DNA of 64,000 nt from Prolixibacter sp. NT017 (GCF_009617875.1 NZ_BLAV01000001.1:5077406-5141405); one strand, 5' to 3'; positions 1-9,153 are shown, counted from the stretch's first letter. The notes: generated by a model from the letters alone, not told the origin. Numbers and translations: made by a program.

Positions 1-717
1 TACACACCAGACGTTGAGGTACCGGATGAACCCTGGCCCGATCGATCGATGCACTCGTTTTTGAATAAGGTGGATTCTGTTTCTCCCGAGATGTACACTA
101 CTAAAACATTGCAGCAGAAAGCGCTGGAAACCGCACACGATATTACCAAAATCAGGAAACGGAAATTCAAATCGCTTGTTTTTGGATACGATAAAGCTTT
201 ACCCGATGGCGAGGCCTACAATACCATGGTGGCTCAGCTCGATAAGCTCGAAAAGAAGTATGTGGGGCTTTTTATCGGAAAATCATACAAAGCAAAGCAT
301 ACGTATGTTTTCAATGTGGTTCCCGGAGCAAAAAATGGTAAAAGTCAGATTGTGTTCCGGTTTTCATCTTCCAAAGGCGTTGTTCCGACCACTGACCTTT
401 CCGGGAAACCAGTGATGCTGGAGCTTGACCCGAATACCAGCCTGGAGAAAAGCAATGGCCAGATGGCGGCGGTGCAGCCAGCTACAACAACTGAAACAAG
501 CGACAGTGGTTTGTTTTACCGGATTCCCGGAAATGCGGAAGTGCGTTTGTTGGACGGGACTCATACTTTGCTGGAGTCACACCTGACGCTGGCACAGTTC
601 GGCAAAGTGGCTCCCATTCCCGAAGGCTTGCTCAACGGGAATTATTCCATACGCTTGCATCCGGCTACCGGCGCGATTCAGCGCATTAAGGAAAAAAATA
701 AAGAAGAAATTCAATAG
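1..717 (+). CDS. DUF4831 family protein (3' part, start outside window)
   Basis: The reading frame is open from base 1 (Y-T-P-D-V-E before the first in-window Met at 49), so the gene begins upstream of the window and only its C-terminal 238 residues are seen. The stretch running from the ETAHDITKIRKRKFKSL region through ALPDGEAYNTMVAQLDKLE, LFIGK and IVFRFSSSKGVV to DLSGKPVMLEL has the order of blocks I know from DUF4831 proteins of Bacteroidia. These are predicted exported proteins of unknown function; no biochemical role is known to me. A Rho-independent terminator follows seven bases after the stop, so this is the last gene of its unit. Confidence 0.8.
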   Translation, partial: YTPDVEVPDEPWPDRSMHSFLNKVDSVSPEMYTTKTLQQKALETAHDITKIRKRKFKSLVFGYDKALPDGEAYNTMVAQLDKLEKKYVGLFIGKSYKAKHTYVFNVVPGAKNGKSQIVFRFSSSKGVVPTTDLSGKPVMLELDPNTSLEKSNGQMAAVQPATTTETSDSGLFYRIPGNAEVRLLDGTHTLLESHLTLAQFGKVAPIPEGLLNGNYSIRLHPATGAIQRIKEKNKEEIQ

Positions 718-723
718 TTAGAG

Positions 724-750
724 AATGCGGACTACGGTCCGCATTTTTTT
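724..750 (+). terminator. Rho-independent terminator after the DUF4831 gene
   Basis: A perfect 9-bp stem (724-732 with 737-745), a TACG loop and a T run to 750. Confidence 0.85.
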
Positions 751-965
751 ATGTTATAACCTGCTTTTCCCGATGTTTCCCAACATCTTTGAAGCAACGC
801 ATGGCTCTCCCAAACCTCCGGTTTTAAAGGGTTTTGATTTTTAACATCCTGTTTTTTTTGTCAAAATATGACGTAAATCGCCTTTGTTGAGCAGAATATC
901 TTCCGGTTTTTATTGTATTTTGGGCTGCCAATAGGAAAAAATCATTTGTAAGTAAATAGATAATT

Positions 966-2654
966 ATGACTGAAGCAATTCGAAAATCGTTGAGGGAATC
1001 ACCAAAAGCAAGGTGGACGGCGATGGTTGTCGTATCACTTTCGATGTTTGGTGCATATTACTTTAACTATGCTTTGTCGCCTGTAAAGCCAATTCTTGAA
1101 AGTGCTTTGGGGTGGACAAGTTCTGATTTTGGTGTTTACACCTCTGCCTATGCCTGGTTTAACGTCTACTTCCTAATGTTAATTTTCAGCGGTATTATAC
1201 TTGACCGTCTGGGGATTAAGATTACCGGTTTAGGTGCTACCGTTTTAATGGTAGTGGGTACAGGTGTTAACTACTGGGCCATTACGGCACCTTTCCCCGC
1301 CGGCGCTCATGTTACTCTTCCGCTGGTTGGTGATATCAAAACGGAAGTACTTCTTTCATCCATTGGATTTGCCATTTTCGGTGTGGGAAGTGAGGCGACC
1401 GGAATTACCGTTTCGAAAGCGATTGTGAAATGGTTCAAAGGTAAAGAGATGGCTTTGGCCATGGGATTGCAGATGTCGATTGCCCGTTTGGGAACTGCTT
1501 TAGCGTTGGCTATTTCGCTGCCATTGGCTCTTCATTTTACTTACAGAGCTCCTGTAGCGTTTGCCTTCATCCTGATGTTGTTGGGAGTCATCGCGTTTAT
1601 CACCTATATCGTACTGGATACCAAACTCGATAAATCGGAAGCACACATCGAAGTTGAAGAAGAGGAGCCGTTCCGTTTGAGGGATATCGTGATGATTATT
1701 TCGAACAAAGCGTTTTGGTACATCGCCATCCTTTGTGTTCTCTTCTATGGTGCGGTTTTCCCGTTCTTATTCTACGCAACGGACTTCATTATCAACAAAT
1801 ATCATGTATCACCTTCGCTGGCAGGGTTGATTCCGAGCTTGTTGCCTTTCGGAACCATCTTCCTGACTCCTTTCTTTGGTGGTATTTACGATAAGAAAGG
1901 AAAAGGTGCGACCATCATGATCATTGGTGCTGTCATGTTGATTGTGGTGCATGGATTCCTTTCTATTCCGACCCTTGATAACTGGATTTTTGCCGCCGCC
2001 ATGGTAGTCATTCTTGGTATTGCTTTCTCGCTGGTGCCGTCAGCCATGTGGCCATCTGTACCGAAAATTATTCCTGAGAAGCAATTGGGAACAGCCTATG
2101 CAGTGATCTTCTTTATCCAGAACATTGGTCTGATGTTGATTCCGCTTCTTTTAGGTGTTGTCCTGAACTCGACGAACCCGAATGTCGCACCGAATAAGAC
2201 CATTATCCGGAAAGCGGTTGAGATGAGCTACACCCAGGCCTTGCAGAAGGAGAACATTACGCTGGATGCAAAAGCGCTGAATATCGCGATTGAGAAAACA
2301 ACCAGTGGCGTTGTCGACTCAATTGTTGAGTCGGCTTCTTATGTGCCTACTCCGCAAAGCCAAATCAATCCGGAAAAAGTTGAAAACACAATTGTTTCCA
2401 ATAACCTGGACATGTTGGGAAGTCCGGAGATGGGAGTGACCCAGGAAAAAGTGCTGGACAAAATGGGCTCTACTTTCAAGAAAGCTACTTTTGAAGTGGT
2501 GACCAAAGAGAAGCTGAACATCCGGTATGATTACCAGTACGACATTCTGATGTTTACATTGCTGGGAATTTTGGCCCTGTTGTTTGCCTTCCTGTTGAAG
2601 CGCGAAGATTTCAAGAAAGGATATGGTCTCGAGAAACCAAATATCGAGAGCTAA
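966..2654 (+). CDS. Major facilitator superfamily transporter with long TM11-TM12 loop
   Basis: A polytopic inner-membrane transporter of 562 residues with the MFS pattern: a first helix after WTAMVVVSLSMFG, a short hydrophilic loop containing DRLGIK between TM2 and TM3, a central loop rich in Glu (about residues 225-240), and a second bundle with the GIYDKKGKG loop. The substrate cannot be told from sequence. Odd feature: after TM11 (about residues 375-402) there is a hydrophilic segment of roughly 120 residues (403-525) with no obvious membrane helix before the last helix at about 526-547. Ordinary MFS proteins are near 400-450 residues. The gene stands alone, followed by a terminator. Confidence 0.85.
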   Translation: MTEAIRKSLRESPKARWTAMVVVSLSMFGAYYFNYALSPVKPILESALGWTSSDFGVYTSAYAWFNVYFLMLIFSGIILDRLGIKITGLGATVLMVVGTGVNYWAITAPFPAGAHVTLPLVGDIKTEVLLSSIGFAIFGVGSEATGITVSKAIVKWFKGKEMALAMGLQMSIARLGTALALAISLPLALHFTYRAPVAFAFILMLLGVIAFITYIVLDTKLDKSEAHIEVEEEEPFRLRDIVMIISNKAFWYIAILCVLFYGAVFPFLFYATDFIINKYHVSPSLAGLIPSLLPFGTIFLTPFFGGIYDKKGKGATIMIIGAVMLIVVHGFLSIPTLDNWIFAAAMVVILGIAFSLVPSAMWPSVPKIIPEKQLGTAYAVIFFIQNIGLMLIPLLLGVVLNSTNPNVAPNKTIIRKAVEMSYTQALQKENITLDAKALNIAIEKTTSGVVDSIVESASYVPTPQSQINPEKVENTIVSNNLDMLGSPEMGVTQEKVLDKMGSTFKKATFEVVTKEKLNIRYDYQYDILMFTLLGILALLFAFLLKREDFKKGYGLEKPNIES

Positions 2655-2677
2655 CACCTAAGAATACTGATAAATTC

Positions 2678-2710
2678 AAAGGGCTGACCGTTTTCCGGTC
2701 GGCCCTTTTT
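2678..2710 (+). terminator. Rho-independent terminator after the MFS gene
   Basis: GGGCTGACCG (2681-2690) pairs with CGGTCGGCCC (2696-2705), with one T-G pair, followed by TTTTT. Confidence 0.85.
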
Positions 2711-2860
2711 GTTATTCCCTCTCGGGGAAATCATGAGTTTTGACAGGGCAAACCTCCTTCTGATTTGTTATTTTTAAGGATTCAAAAGAAAACTACCATT
2801 AATCATTCGCTGTTCAGGACATTAGAAAATCTGTTTTAAACATTATTATAATCGAAAATT

Positions 2861-4321
2861 ATGAGTAAAGAGATTACCAATCTGGAGCCCAAAGCACTTT
2901 GGGAAAATTTCTATCAGCTGACTCAAATTCCACGTCCATCCAAAAAGGAGGCAAGAATCCAGGAGTTTATCGAGAACTTCGGAAAATCGCTGGGGCTGGA
3001 AACCATCAAGGATGAAACCGGTAACATTATCATTCGCAAACCGGCAACCCCGGGAATGGAAAACCGGAAAGGTGTTGTTTTGCAGGGCCACCTCGATATG
3101 GTTCCGCAGAAGAATAACGATACAAAGCACGATTTCGAAAATGATCCGATTGATGCATACGTTGATGGCGATTGGGTAACCGCTAAGGGAACGACTCTGG
3201 GAGCTGATAACGGTATCGGTGTGGCAGCTGCCATGACCGTGCTGGCTGATAAAAATATGCAGCACGGACCGGTTGAAGCACTGTTTACCTGCGACGAAGA
3301 GACGGGTATGACGGGTGCTTTCGGTTTGAAGAACGATGTCCTGAAAGGTGATATTCTTTTGAATATGGATTCGGAAGACGAAGGTGAATTGTATGTTGGT
3401 TGCGCCGGTGGTGTTGACGCCAACATCGAGTTCGAATTCGACCAGGTGGTTGTTCCTTCCGGCGTGAAAGCTTTTGATTTGGTTATTTCCGGATTGAAAG
3501 GTGGACACTCAGGAATGGACATTATTCTGGGTCTGGGAAATGCCAACAAATTGCTGGTTCGTTTTCTGAAATATGCGGTAACTGAACTGGATGTTCGTCT
3601 GGCCGGAATCAACGCTGGTGGGTTGCGTAACGCGATTCCCCGTGAAGGTACAGCCAATATCGTTGTTCCGGAAGAGAATGTTGACGCATTGAAAAAAGCG
3701 GTTGCTGAATACGAGGCAGTATACAAAGCTGAGTTGAGCAGTCGCGAACCGAATCTGAGTTTTGTGGCCAAAGAAGCTGATATGCCGAAGTCGTTGATTG
3801 ATGAGGCTGTTCAGGATGGTTTGATTGATTCGGTGAATGCCTGCCCGAACGGCGTTATCCGCATGAGCGACGATATGCCCGGATTGGTAGAGACTTCAAC
3901 AAACCTTGCTTCGATTAAATCGGAGAATGGAACTATCGCTATTCAGTGTCTGTTGCGTAGTTCGGTTGATACTGCTAAGGACTATCTGGCTGATCGTATC
4001 GACAGTGTATTCTCACTGGCCGGAGCTACCGTTGTATTTACTGGTGGATATCCCGGATGGAAGCCGAACATGGCTTCGCCGATTCTGAAGCAGATGCAGC
4101 AGATTTATAATGATAAATTCGGTAAGATACCGGAGATTAAGGCGATTCATGCCGGATTGGAATGTGGTCTGCTGGGAGCGGTTTATCCCAACTGGGATAT
4201 GATTTCGTTTGGTCCGACCATTCGTTCTCCTCACTCTCCTGATGAGAAAGTACACATTGAATCAGTGAACAAATTCTGGGACTTCCTGGTTGAGACACTG
4301 AAAAATGTAGAAGAAAAATAA
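2861..4321 (+). CDS. pepD: Cytosolic beta-alanyl/Xaa-His dipeptidase, M20 family (PepD)
   Basis: A 486-residue metallodipeptidase of the M20C (aminoacyl-histidine dipeptidase) type, the length usual for PepD. Visible metal-site blocks are QGHLDMV (His77, Asp79), LGADNGIG (Asp116) and CDEETGM (Glu146/Glu147, the second being the likely general base/ligand pair). The lid-domain block GGHSGMDI and the C-terminal IHAGLECGLLG and GPTIRSPHSPDE blocks complete the family pattern. It hydrolyses dipeptides such as carnosine-like Xaa-His in the cytoplasm; no signal peptide is present. Monocistronic: a terminator shared with the convergent gene follows. Confidence 0.95.
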   Translation: MSKEITNLEPKALWENFYQLTQIPRPSKKEARIQEFIENFGKSLGLETIKDETGNIIIRKPATPGMENRKGVVLQGHLDMVPQKNNDTKHDFENDPIDAYVDGDWVTAKGTTLGADNGIGVAAAMTVLADKNMQHGPVEALFTCDEETGMTGAFGLKNDVLKGDILLNMDSEDEGELYVGCAGGVDANIEFEFDQVVVPSGVKAFDLVISGLKGGHSGMDIILGLGNANKLLVRFLKYAVTELDVRLAGINAGGLRNAIPREGTANIVVPEENVDALKKAVAEYEAVYKAELSSREPNLSFVAKEADMPKSLIDEAVQDGLIDSVNACPNGVIRMSDDMPGLVETSTNLASIKSENGTIAIQCLLRSSVDTAKDYLADRIDSVFSLAGATVVFTGGYPGWKPNMASPILKQMQQIYNDKFGKIPEIKAIHAGLECGLLGAVYPNWDMISFGPTIRSPHSPDEKVHIESVNKFWDFLVETLKNVEEK

Positions 4322-4345
4322 AGGATTAATTCCTTACAAGCATAA

Positions 4346-4379
4346 AAAAAAGCTTTCCTCTAACGGGGAAAGCTTTTTT
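4346..4379. terminator. Bidirectional terminator between pepD and the convergent PLP enzyme
   Basis: The stem AAAGCTTTCC / GGAAAGCTTT (4349-4358 with 4367-4376) has an A run on its left and a T run on its right, so it can serve both convergent units. Confidence 0.85.
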
Positions 4380-4405
4380 CTTGTTGGTTGTTTTATAATG
4401 CGTTA

Positions 4406-5506
4406 TTAGTGTCGGGGCATGGTGTCGATTATCTCGCCTTCATCTGTCAGGTAATAGCCCATCGCGTGCGCTGTCAGACAGGCATGTACCGGAAGAATTT
4501 CGACGAGGTCGCCAATTTTGAATTTGTTGAATTCCTGCGGCGAAACCTTCAGGATACCATGTTCCTGAGACAAATCGTGCAGGTAATTCATTTCATTTAA
4601 AAGAATGCGTTTGTTGCCATCTCTCCTGACGATGCGTCCGTACAGTTTTTTACCATCAATGTTCATGATGTAATCTTTGGAAAAATGAACGGCTCCCCCG
4701 TGAATGACGACTTCATTTCGTGATTGATTTTTGGATACGACAGGGCAAACCATGCGGATAGCGATCTGATCGTACGTGCAAGCGCTAAGTTGCTGTTGCA
4801 TCAAATCGTAGAAGACAAAATTGCCGGGCCGGATTTCGTCAACACCGCGGAAATCATCGCTGATACTGCATGCAGGAGTATCGCCGATGGAGATCTCCAA
4901 ATCAGGAAACACCGGAGAAAACTTCTTTTTCAGGCTATTCAGCTTCATCAATGCATCGAAATGAATGTTGTAAATGGTGTGGCGGGCTTTCGTTTTGTAA
5001 GTGTGACCTGAATGGGATAGAAATCCTTTGAATTTTATGTTTTCTTTATAAATTAAAGCGTATTCCAGCAGACTTTCAATTTGTCCTTCGCGGTCGGCTT
5101 CAATTCCGGTACGACCGTGCCCGGTATCAATTTTCACATAAAAATCAACTGGTGCTGTCAGCTTGTTATTGAGGAATTTCAGAATTTCGTGTGTCTCGAC
5201 AACAAGATTGAGCTTAATCTTTTGTGCTAATGCATTGATGTTGTCAATTTCCAGAGGATTGACAGGAAAGGCAATGGTGATGTCATCCCAGCCCTGTTCA
5301 GCGAAATATTCAGCCATTTGCACAGAGGATACCGTAATGGCGGTGACTCCATATTCCCGAAACCAGGAACCTATTTCTGCAGAAACATGAGTTTTAAAAT
5401 GTGGCCTGAAGTGGAGTTGATGCTTCTGGGCCTTGTTGGCCATAAATTCCATGTTCGACAGGCATTTCTTTTTGTCCAATACTAAAGTCGGGCGAATGAT
5501 TTCCAT
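4406..5506 (-). CDS. Fold-type III PLP enzyme, D-threonine aldolase / D-serine dehydratase-like
   Basis: A 366-residue protein with an alanine-racemase-type N-terminal barrel. The RPHFKTH block places the pyridoxal-phosphate lysine at Lys38, and VKIDTGHGRTGIE is the next conserved barrel block. The C-terminal domain ends with a His-Ala-Cys metal site (His341, Cys343). As I recall the family, zinc D-serine dehydratases use His and Cys here while D-threonine aldolases use His and Asp, so the residues lean toward D-serine dehydratase; this is inference. Its ATG overlaps the stop codon of the upstream nicotinate phosphoribosyltransferase by one base (TAATG), which suggests translational coupling. 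Confidence 0.8.
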   Translation of the reverse strand: MEIIRPTLVLDKKKCLSNMEFMANKAQKHQLHFRPHFKTHVSAEIGSWFREYGVTAITVSSVQMAEYFAEQGWDDITIAFPVNPLEIDNINALAQKIKLNLVVETHEILKFLNNKLTAPVDFYVKIDTGHGRTGIEADREGQIESLLEYALIYKENIKFKGFLSHSGHTYKTKARHTIYNIHFDALMKLNSLKKKFSPVFPDLEISIGDTPACSISDDFRGVDEIRPGNFVFYDLMQQQLSACTYDQIAIRMVCPVVSKNQSRNEVVIHGGAVHFSKDYIMNIDGKKLYGRIVRRDGNKRILLNEMNYLHDLSQEHGILKVSPQEFNKFKIGDLVEILPVHACLTAHAMGYYLTDEGEIIDTMPRH

Positions 5507-6951
5507 TAATTCGGTTTTATTTCAGTCTGACAGAGTTTGCTATCCACTTTTTTCATTAACTCACATCGTAAATTATACAAGTTTTTTGAAATTCCAACTT
5601 TGTAGATGTGTGCTTTGATAAAACGCTTATGTTCTGAAGGTAATAATGCTGCACGAGTCATCAGGTAGTCACGGATTTCCATTAGCGAAGGCAGTTCTTC
5701 AGTTGGTTCACCATTTTCGTAAACAACGTGCTGCAGCTTCTCTCTTCTCAGATGTGATACCTGTGTATATTTTTCAGGATGATGCGGATGATAAATGTAT
5801 TCAGCTTCATTCGGATTTTCATCAGCCAGTAAAATCCCATCGCGGTAGAAAAAGCCTTCCTCATCGTAGTAACGATAGACTTCTTTCTTTCCCGGAAGGG
5901 TTACTTTTTCAATGTTTTCCGAAATTTTCATCCGCGGAGTACCGTTGCACTCAGCCAGTTTGTAAACACCATCGAGGGCGGCTTCCGGCTTTCCGGTCAC
6001 CATTTCTGTTCCGATTCCAAAGGCGTCGATGGGCGCTTCCTGTTCCTCCAGACTTTTGACTACGTGCTCGTTGAGCTGGTTGGAGGCGAATATCTGAAGG
6101 TATTCAAGTCCGGCTGCATCCAGCTGTTTTCGGGCCCGTTTGCTCAGGTAAGCAAGGTCGCCACTGTCGAGCCGGATGCCTATCATTTTCTCTCCGCGAG
6201 CTTCCATCTCCTTCGCCACTTTGATGGCATTCGGAACACCACTTTTTAGCGTATCGTATGTGTCAACCAGCAGAACGGTATTTTTAGGGTGGATGTCGGC
6301 AAATGTTCGGAACGCTTCCAGTTCGTCTTCGAAGCTTTGGATCCAGCTGTGGGCCAATGTTCCGGAAACCGGAATATTAAATGCTTTACCGGCGAATACG
6401 TTGGAAGTAGCTGATGCTCCGCCGATGACAGCCGCTCTGGATGCGTGAATCCCGCCCAGTCCATGTGCCCGGCGCAGACCAAAATCGACAAATGTCTTTG
6501 CTTTGCTAACGTGTTTGATCCGGAACGCTTTCGTTGCTACCAGCGACTGAAAATTGAGCAGGTTCAGCAGCATCGTCTCGATAAGCTGTGCTTCGATGAT
6601 ATTTCCTTCAACTCGCAGTATCGGTTCGCCCGGAAAGACGATTTCCCCTTCCTTCATGGAGATAATTCTACCATTGAATTGGAAATCTCTTAGGTACTCA
6701 ACAAAATCGGGATGAAGTCCGGTTTCCTTCAGGTATTCAATATCCGAATCGGAATAATTGAAATGTTTCAGCAATCTTAAAACTTCACCTAAGCCGGCAT
6801 AAACCAGGTAACCTCCTTCGTAAGGATTGGTCCGGAAGAAATAGTCGAACGTAACTTGTTCGTCCTTTTTCCCGGAAAGGAAATAGCCCTGGGCCATGGT
6901 GAGTTCGTAAAAGTCGGTATATAGTCCCAAATGGTCGTTCAATGTCTGCAT
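5506..6951 (-). CDS. pncB: Nicotinate phosphoribosyltransferase
   Basis: A 481-residue enzyme of the Preiss-Handler NAD salvage route: nicotinate + PRPP (+ATP) to nicotinate mononucleotide. The N-terminal LYTDFYELTMAQGYF block is diagnostic, followed by FGLRRAHG and the GTLAHSW block, whose His201 matches the histidine that is phosphorylated in this family. Length is normal for the bacterial long form. It is the first gene of a two-gene unit with the PLP enzyme. A 9-bp perfect palindrome sits about 120 bases upstream of the start (7074-7093) and is a candidate operator. Confidence 0.95.
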   Translation of the reverse strand: MQTLNDHLGLYTDFYELTMAQGYFLSGKKDEQVTFDYFFRTNPYEGGYLVYAGLGEVLRLLKHFNYSDSDIEYLKETGLHPDFVEYLRDFQFNGRIISMKEGEIVFPGEPILRVEGNIIEAQLIETMLLNLLNFQSLVATKAFRIKHVSKAKTFVDFGLRRAHGLGGIHASRAAVIGGASATSNVFAGKAFNIPVSGTLAHSWIQSFEDELEAFRTFADIHPKNTVLLVDTYDTLKSGVPNAIKVAKEMEARGEKMIGIRLDSGDLAYLSKRARKQLDAAGLEYLQIFASNQLNEHVVKSLEEQEAPIDAFGIGTEMVTGKPEAALDGVYKLAECNGTPRMKISENIEKVTLPGKKEVYRYYDEEGFFYRDGILLADENPNEAEYIYHPHHPEKYTQVSHLRREKLQHVVYENGEPTEELPSLMEIRDYLMTRAALLPSEHKRFIKAHIYKVGISKNLYNLRCELMKKVDSKLCQTEIKPN

Positions 6952-7073
6952 AATATGTCGTGGAGGATGTTAAACCTTAAATATACTGATAAATTGACTA
7001 AAGAAGCTATTTATGTAGATTTTTCCAATAGTAGACGGTAGATGAGGAAGAGTATTGTCTTATAGATTTTTAG

Positions 7074-7093
7074 TTACCATAATTTTATGGTAA
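7074..7093. promoter_or_regulatory. Palindrome upstream of pncB, candidate operator
   Basis: TTACCATAA and TTATGGTAA are perfect inverted repeats separated by two bases, lying between the purA terminator and the pncB start, about 122 bases upstream of the pncB ATG. The symmetry fits a dimeric repressor site. Which regulator would bind (for example an NrtR-type regulator of NAD genes) cannot be read from this window. Confidence 0.4.
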
Positions 7094-7135
7094 TGTAAAT
7101 GCATTCCAGATTATGAAATGTTGAAAGCTGTATAT

Positions 7136-7165
7136 AAAAAAATCCCGGCCAAATGACCGGGATTT
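7136..7165 (-). terminator. Rho-independent terminator after purA
   Basis: AAATCCCGG (7140-7148) pairs with CCGGGATTT (7157-7165). Read on the minus strand, the stem is followed by a T run (7136-7141 on the plus strand is the A run). Confidence 0.85.
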
Positions 7166-7182
7166 GTGGGTATTTAAAGATA

Positions 7183-8466
7183 TTAAACGATTTCTCGAAT
7201 GACGGTAGCAGCCCTGTTCGGGCCTACCGATACAATTCGGATGGGAACGCCTACTTGTTCCTCGATGAAGCTGATGTATGATTTCAGCTCATCCGGAAAC
7301 TGATCTTCCTGGGTGAATTGACTGATTTCAGTATGCCATCCCGGTAATTCGGTGAAAACCGGCTCGACATGTTCATCCAGTTCGTATGGGAATTCATCCG
7401 TTTCTTTTCCATTGATGCGGTAGGCTGTACAAACCTTGATGGTTTCAAATTCGTCCAGCACGTCGGCTTTCATCATGATGAGTTCGGTTACGCCGTTAAT
7501 CATGATGGCATATTTTAATGCTACCAGATCGAGCCATCCGCAGCGACGCGGGCGACCGGTGGTTGAACCGTATTCATTTCCTTTGTCACGAAGCTGCTGG
7601 CCTTCGTCATTGAACAATTCCGTCGGGAACGGTCCCATTCCTACGCGGGTGCAATACGCTTTGAAAATACCGAACACATCACCGATTTTGTTGGGAGCAA
7701 TGCCTAGTCCTGTACACGCTCCGGCGCAAACCGTGTTGGACGACGTTACAAACGGATAGGAGCCAAAGTCGATATCCAGCAACGTTCCCTGCGCTCCTTC
7801 AGCAATCACAGTCTTTCCGGTTGCCAACAGATTGTTGACGTAGTTTTCACTGTCAATCAGCTGGAACTGCTTCAGGGTTTCGATGCCTTCGAACCATACT
7901 TTTTCGTATTCGGCCAGTTCGGCTTCGTAGTCGTAGTGATAATAGTTGCTCAGTAAGTCCGTGTGCTGTTTGACACGTTCTTTGTATTTTTCTTCAAAAT
8001 TACTGAGAATGTCACCTACCCGAAGTCCTTCCCGGCCAATCTTATCACGATAGGTCGGTCCGATTCCTTTCAGTGTGGAACCAATTTTTCCTTCACCTTT
8101 GGCTGCCTCCGAAGCTGCATCCAACAGCCGGTGTGTCGGCAAAATTAGATGTGCCTTTTTTGAAATGAATAAATTTCCGGTGATATCAAATCCTATTTCC
8201 TTCAGGGAATCGATCTCTTTCTTAAAAATACAGGGGTCGATAACTACACCGTTACCAATGATGTTAATCTTGTCGCCACGAAATATTCCGGAAGGAATGG
8301 TGTGTAAAACGTGTTTAATGTCATTAAATTCGAGGGTGTGACCTGCGTTGGGACCTCCCTGAAAACGAGTGATTACATCGTAACGGGGGGTGAGTACATC
8401 CACAACTTTTCCTTTACCTTCGTCACCCCATTGAAGGCCTAGAAGTACGTCTACTTTCATTTTCAA
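7183..8466 (-). CDS. purA: Adenylosuccinate synthetase
   Basis: A 427-residue enzyme that joins IMP and aspartate at the cost of GTP to give adenylosuccinate, the first committed step to AMP. The N-terminal QWGDEGKGKVVD loop is the GTP-binding/catalytic block (Asp and Lys visible), followed by GGPNAGHT, the KGIGPTYRDK loop and STTGRPRRCGW; all are family signatures. Length matches the family. The next step is catalysed by PurB, also encoded in this window (27857-29206) but in a separate unit. It has its own terminator, and the preceding fur gene is also terminated, so purA must have its own promoter in 8467-8628. Confidence 0.97.
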   Translation of the reverse strand: MKMKVDVLLGLQWGDEGKGKVVDVLTPRYDVITRFQGGPNAGHTLEFNDIKHVLHTIPSGIFRGDKINIIGNGVVIDPCIFKKEIDSLKEIGFDITGNLFISKKAHLILPTHRLLDAASEAAKGEGKIGSTLKGIGPTYRDKIGREGLRVGDILSNFEEKYKERVKQHTDLLSNYYHYDYEAELAEYEKVWFEGIETLKQFQLIDSENYVNNLLATGKTVIAEGAQGTLLDIDFGSYPFVTSSNTVCAGACTGLGIAPNKIGDVFGIFKAYCTRVGMGPFPTELFNDEGQQLRDKGNEYGSTTGRPRRCGWLDLVALKYAIMINGVTELIMMKADVLDEFETIKVCTAYRINGKETDEFPYELDEHVEPVFTELPGWHTEISQFTQEDQFPDELKSYISFIEEQVGVPIRIVSVGPNRAATVIREIV

Positions 8467-8628
8467 AAATGTTAAGTATTCAGGCTCTGATTAGCGGAAC
8501 CGGTTTTGATTTAAGTTTATATGTAATTAACTCAGAACCATTTGCTACGGAAAATGTAGCTGGCCGGTACGGCCTGTCGACGGCTGGAAAATTACGGCTA
8601 AAATTACAACTTTTTTCCGAGGGGGCAT

Positions 8629-8653
8629 AAAAAATCCCGCCGAATGGCGGGAC
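8629..8653 (-). terminator. Rho-independent terminator after the Fur-family gene
   Basis: TCCCGCC (8635-8641) pairs with GGCGGGA (8646-8652) over a four-base loop; the A run at 8629-8634 is a T run on the minus strand. Confidence 0.85.
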
Positions 8654-8689
8654 CGGGTATTGATAATAAAACTATTTGCGTCAATATAT

Positions 8690-9136
8690 TCAGTCGTTAT
8701 CGAAGCGCTCCCCGTACAGGTAAAGTGAGTGGTGAGACAACTTGAAATTGTTATTTTTGCAAGCTTCTTCAATTATCTCACGTATTCGCGGATCGTAAAA
8801 TTCCAAAACTTCGCCTGTTTTCAAATCAATCAAATGGTCATGTTGCGAAGAGGCGAACGTTTTCTCGAATTGCGCAATGTTTTTTCCAAACTGGTGTTTG
8901 ACGACCAATTTGCAATCGAGAAGCAATTCGATCGTATTGTAGAGCGTTGCACGACTCACCCGGTAGTTCTTATTCTTCATCGAGATGTATAACGACTCGA
9001 TGTCGAAGTGTCCTTCCCGGGAGTAAATTTCGTCTAAAATTGCGAACCTCTCAGGCGTTTTACGGTGACCCTTTTTCTCAAGGTATTCCGTAAAAATATT
9101 TTTCACTGTTTCTTTGGTTTTCTGCGGATTATTCAT
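8690..9136 (-). CDS. Fur/PerR-family metal- or peroxide-responsive repressor lacking the CxxC zinc site
   Basis: A 148-residue winged-helix regulator. [16 protein letters not shown] and [21 protein letters not shown] are the DNA-binding half, and [20 protein letters not shown] is the start of the dimerisation/metal half, containing the HDH metal ligands. In classical Fur and PerR the latter block reads as a CxxC zinc knuckle; here both cysteines are replaced (D-L-K-T-G) and no C-terminal CxxC is present, so the structural zinc site is missing. It probably still binds a regulatory metal. It sits between rel and purA but is separately terminated. A short inverted repeat just before its ATG (9139-9153) may be an autoregulatory site. 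Confidence 0.88.
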   Translation of the reverse strand: MNNPQKTKETVKNIFTEYLEKKGHRKTPERFAILDEIYSREGHFDIESLYISMKNKNYRVSRATLYNTIELLLDCKLVVKHQFGKNIAQFEKTFASSQHDHLIDLKTGEVLEFYDPRIREIIEEACKNNNFKLSHHSLYLYGERFDND

Positions 9137-9138
9137 AC

Positions 9139-9153
9139 TTAAACCAAGTTTAA
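9139..9153. promoter_or_regulatory. Inverted repeat immediately upstream of the Fur-family ATG
   Basis: TTAAAC-CAA-GTTTAA: six-base arms with a three-base gap, two bases from the start codon. Candidate autoregulatory operator; it does not look like a textbook Fur or Per box. Confidence 0.25.

Noticed and set aside
2923..3771. A 282-codon open frame on the minus strand inside pepD
   Set aside because: It lies wholly antisense to a clear PepD and its product is Ser/Pro-rich low-complexity shadow sequence with no family features.
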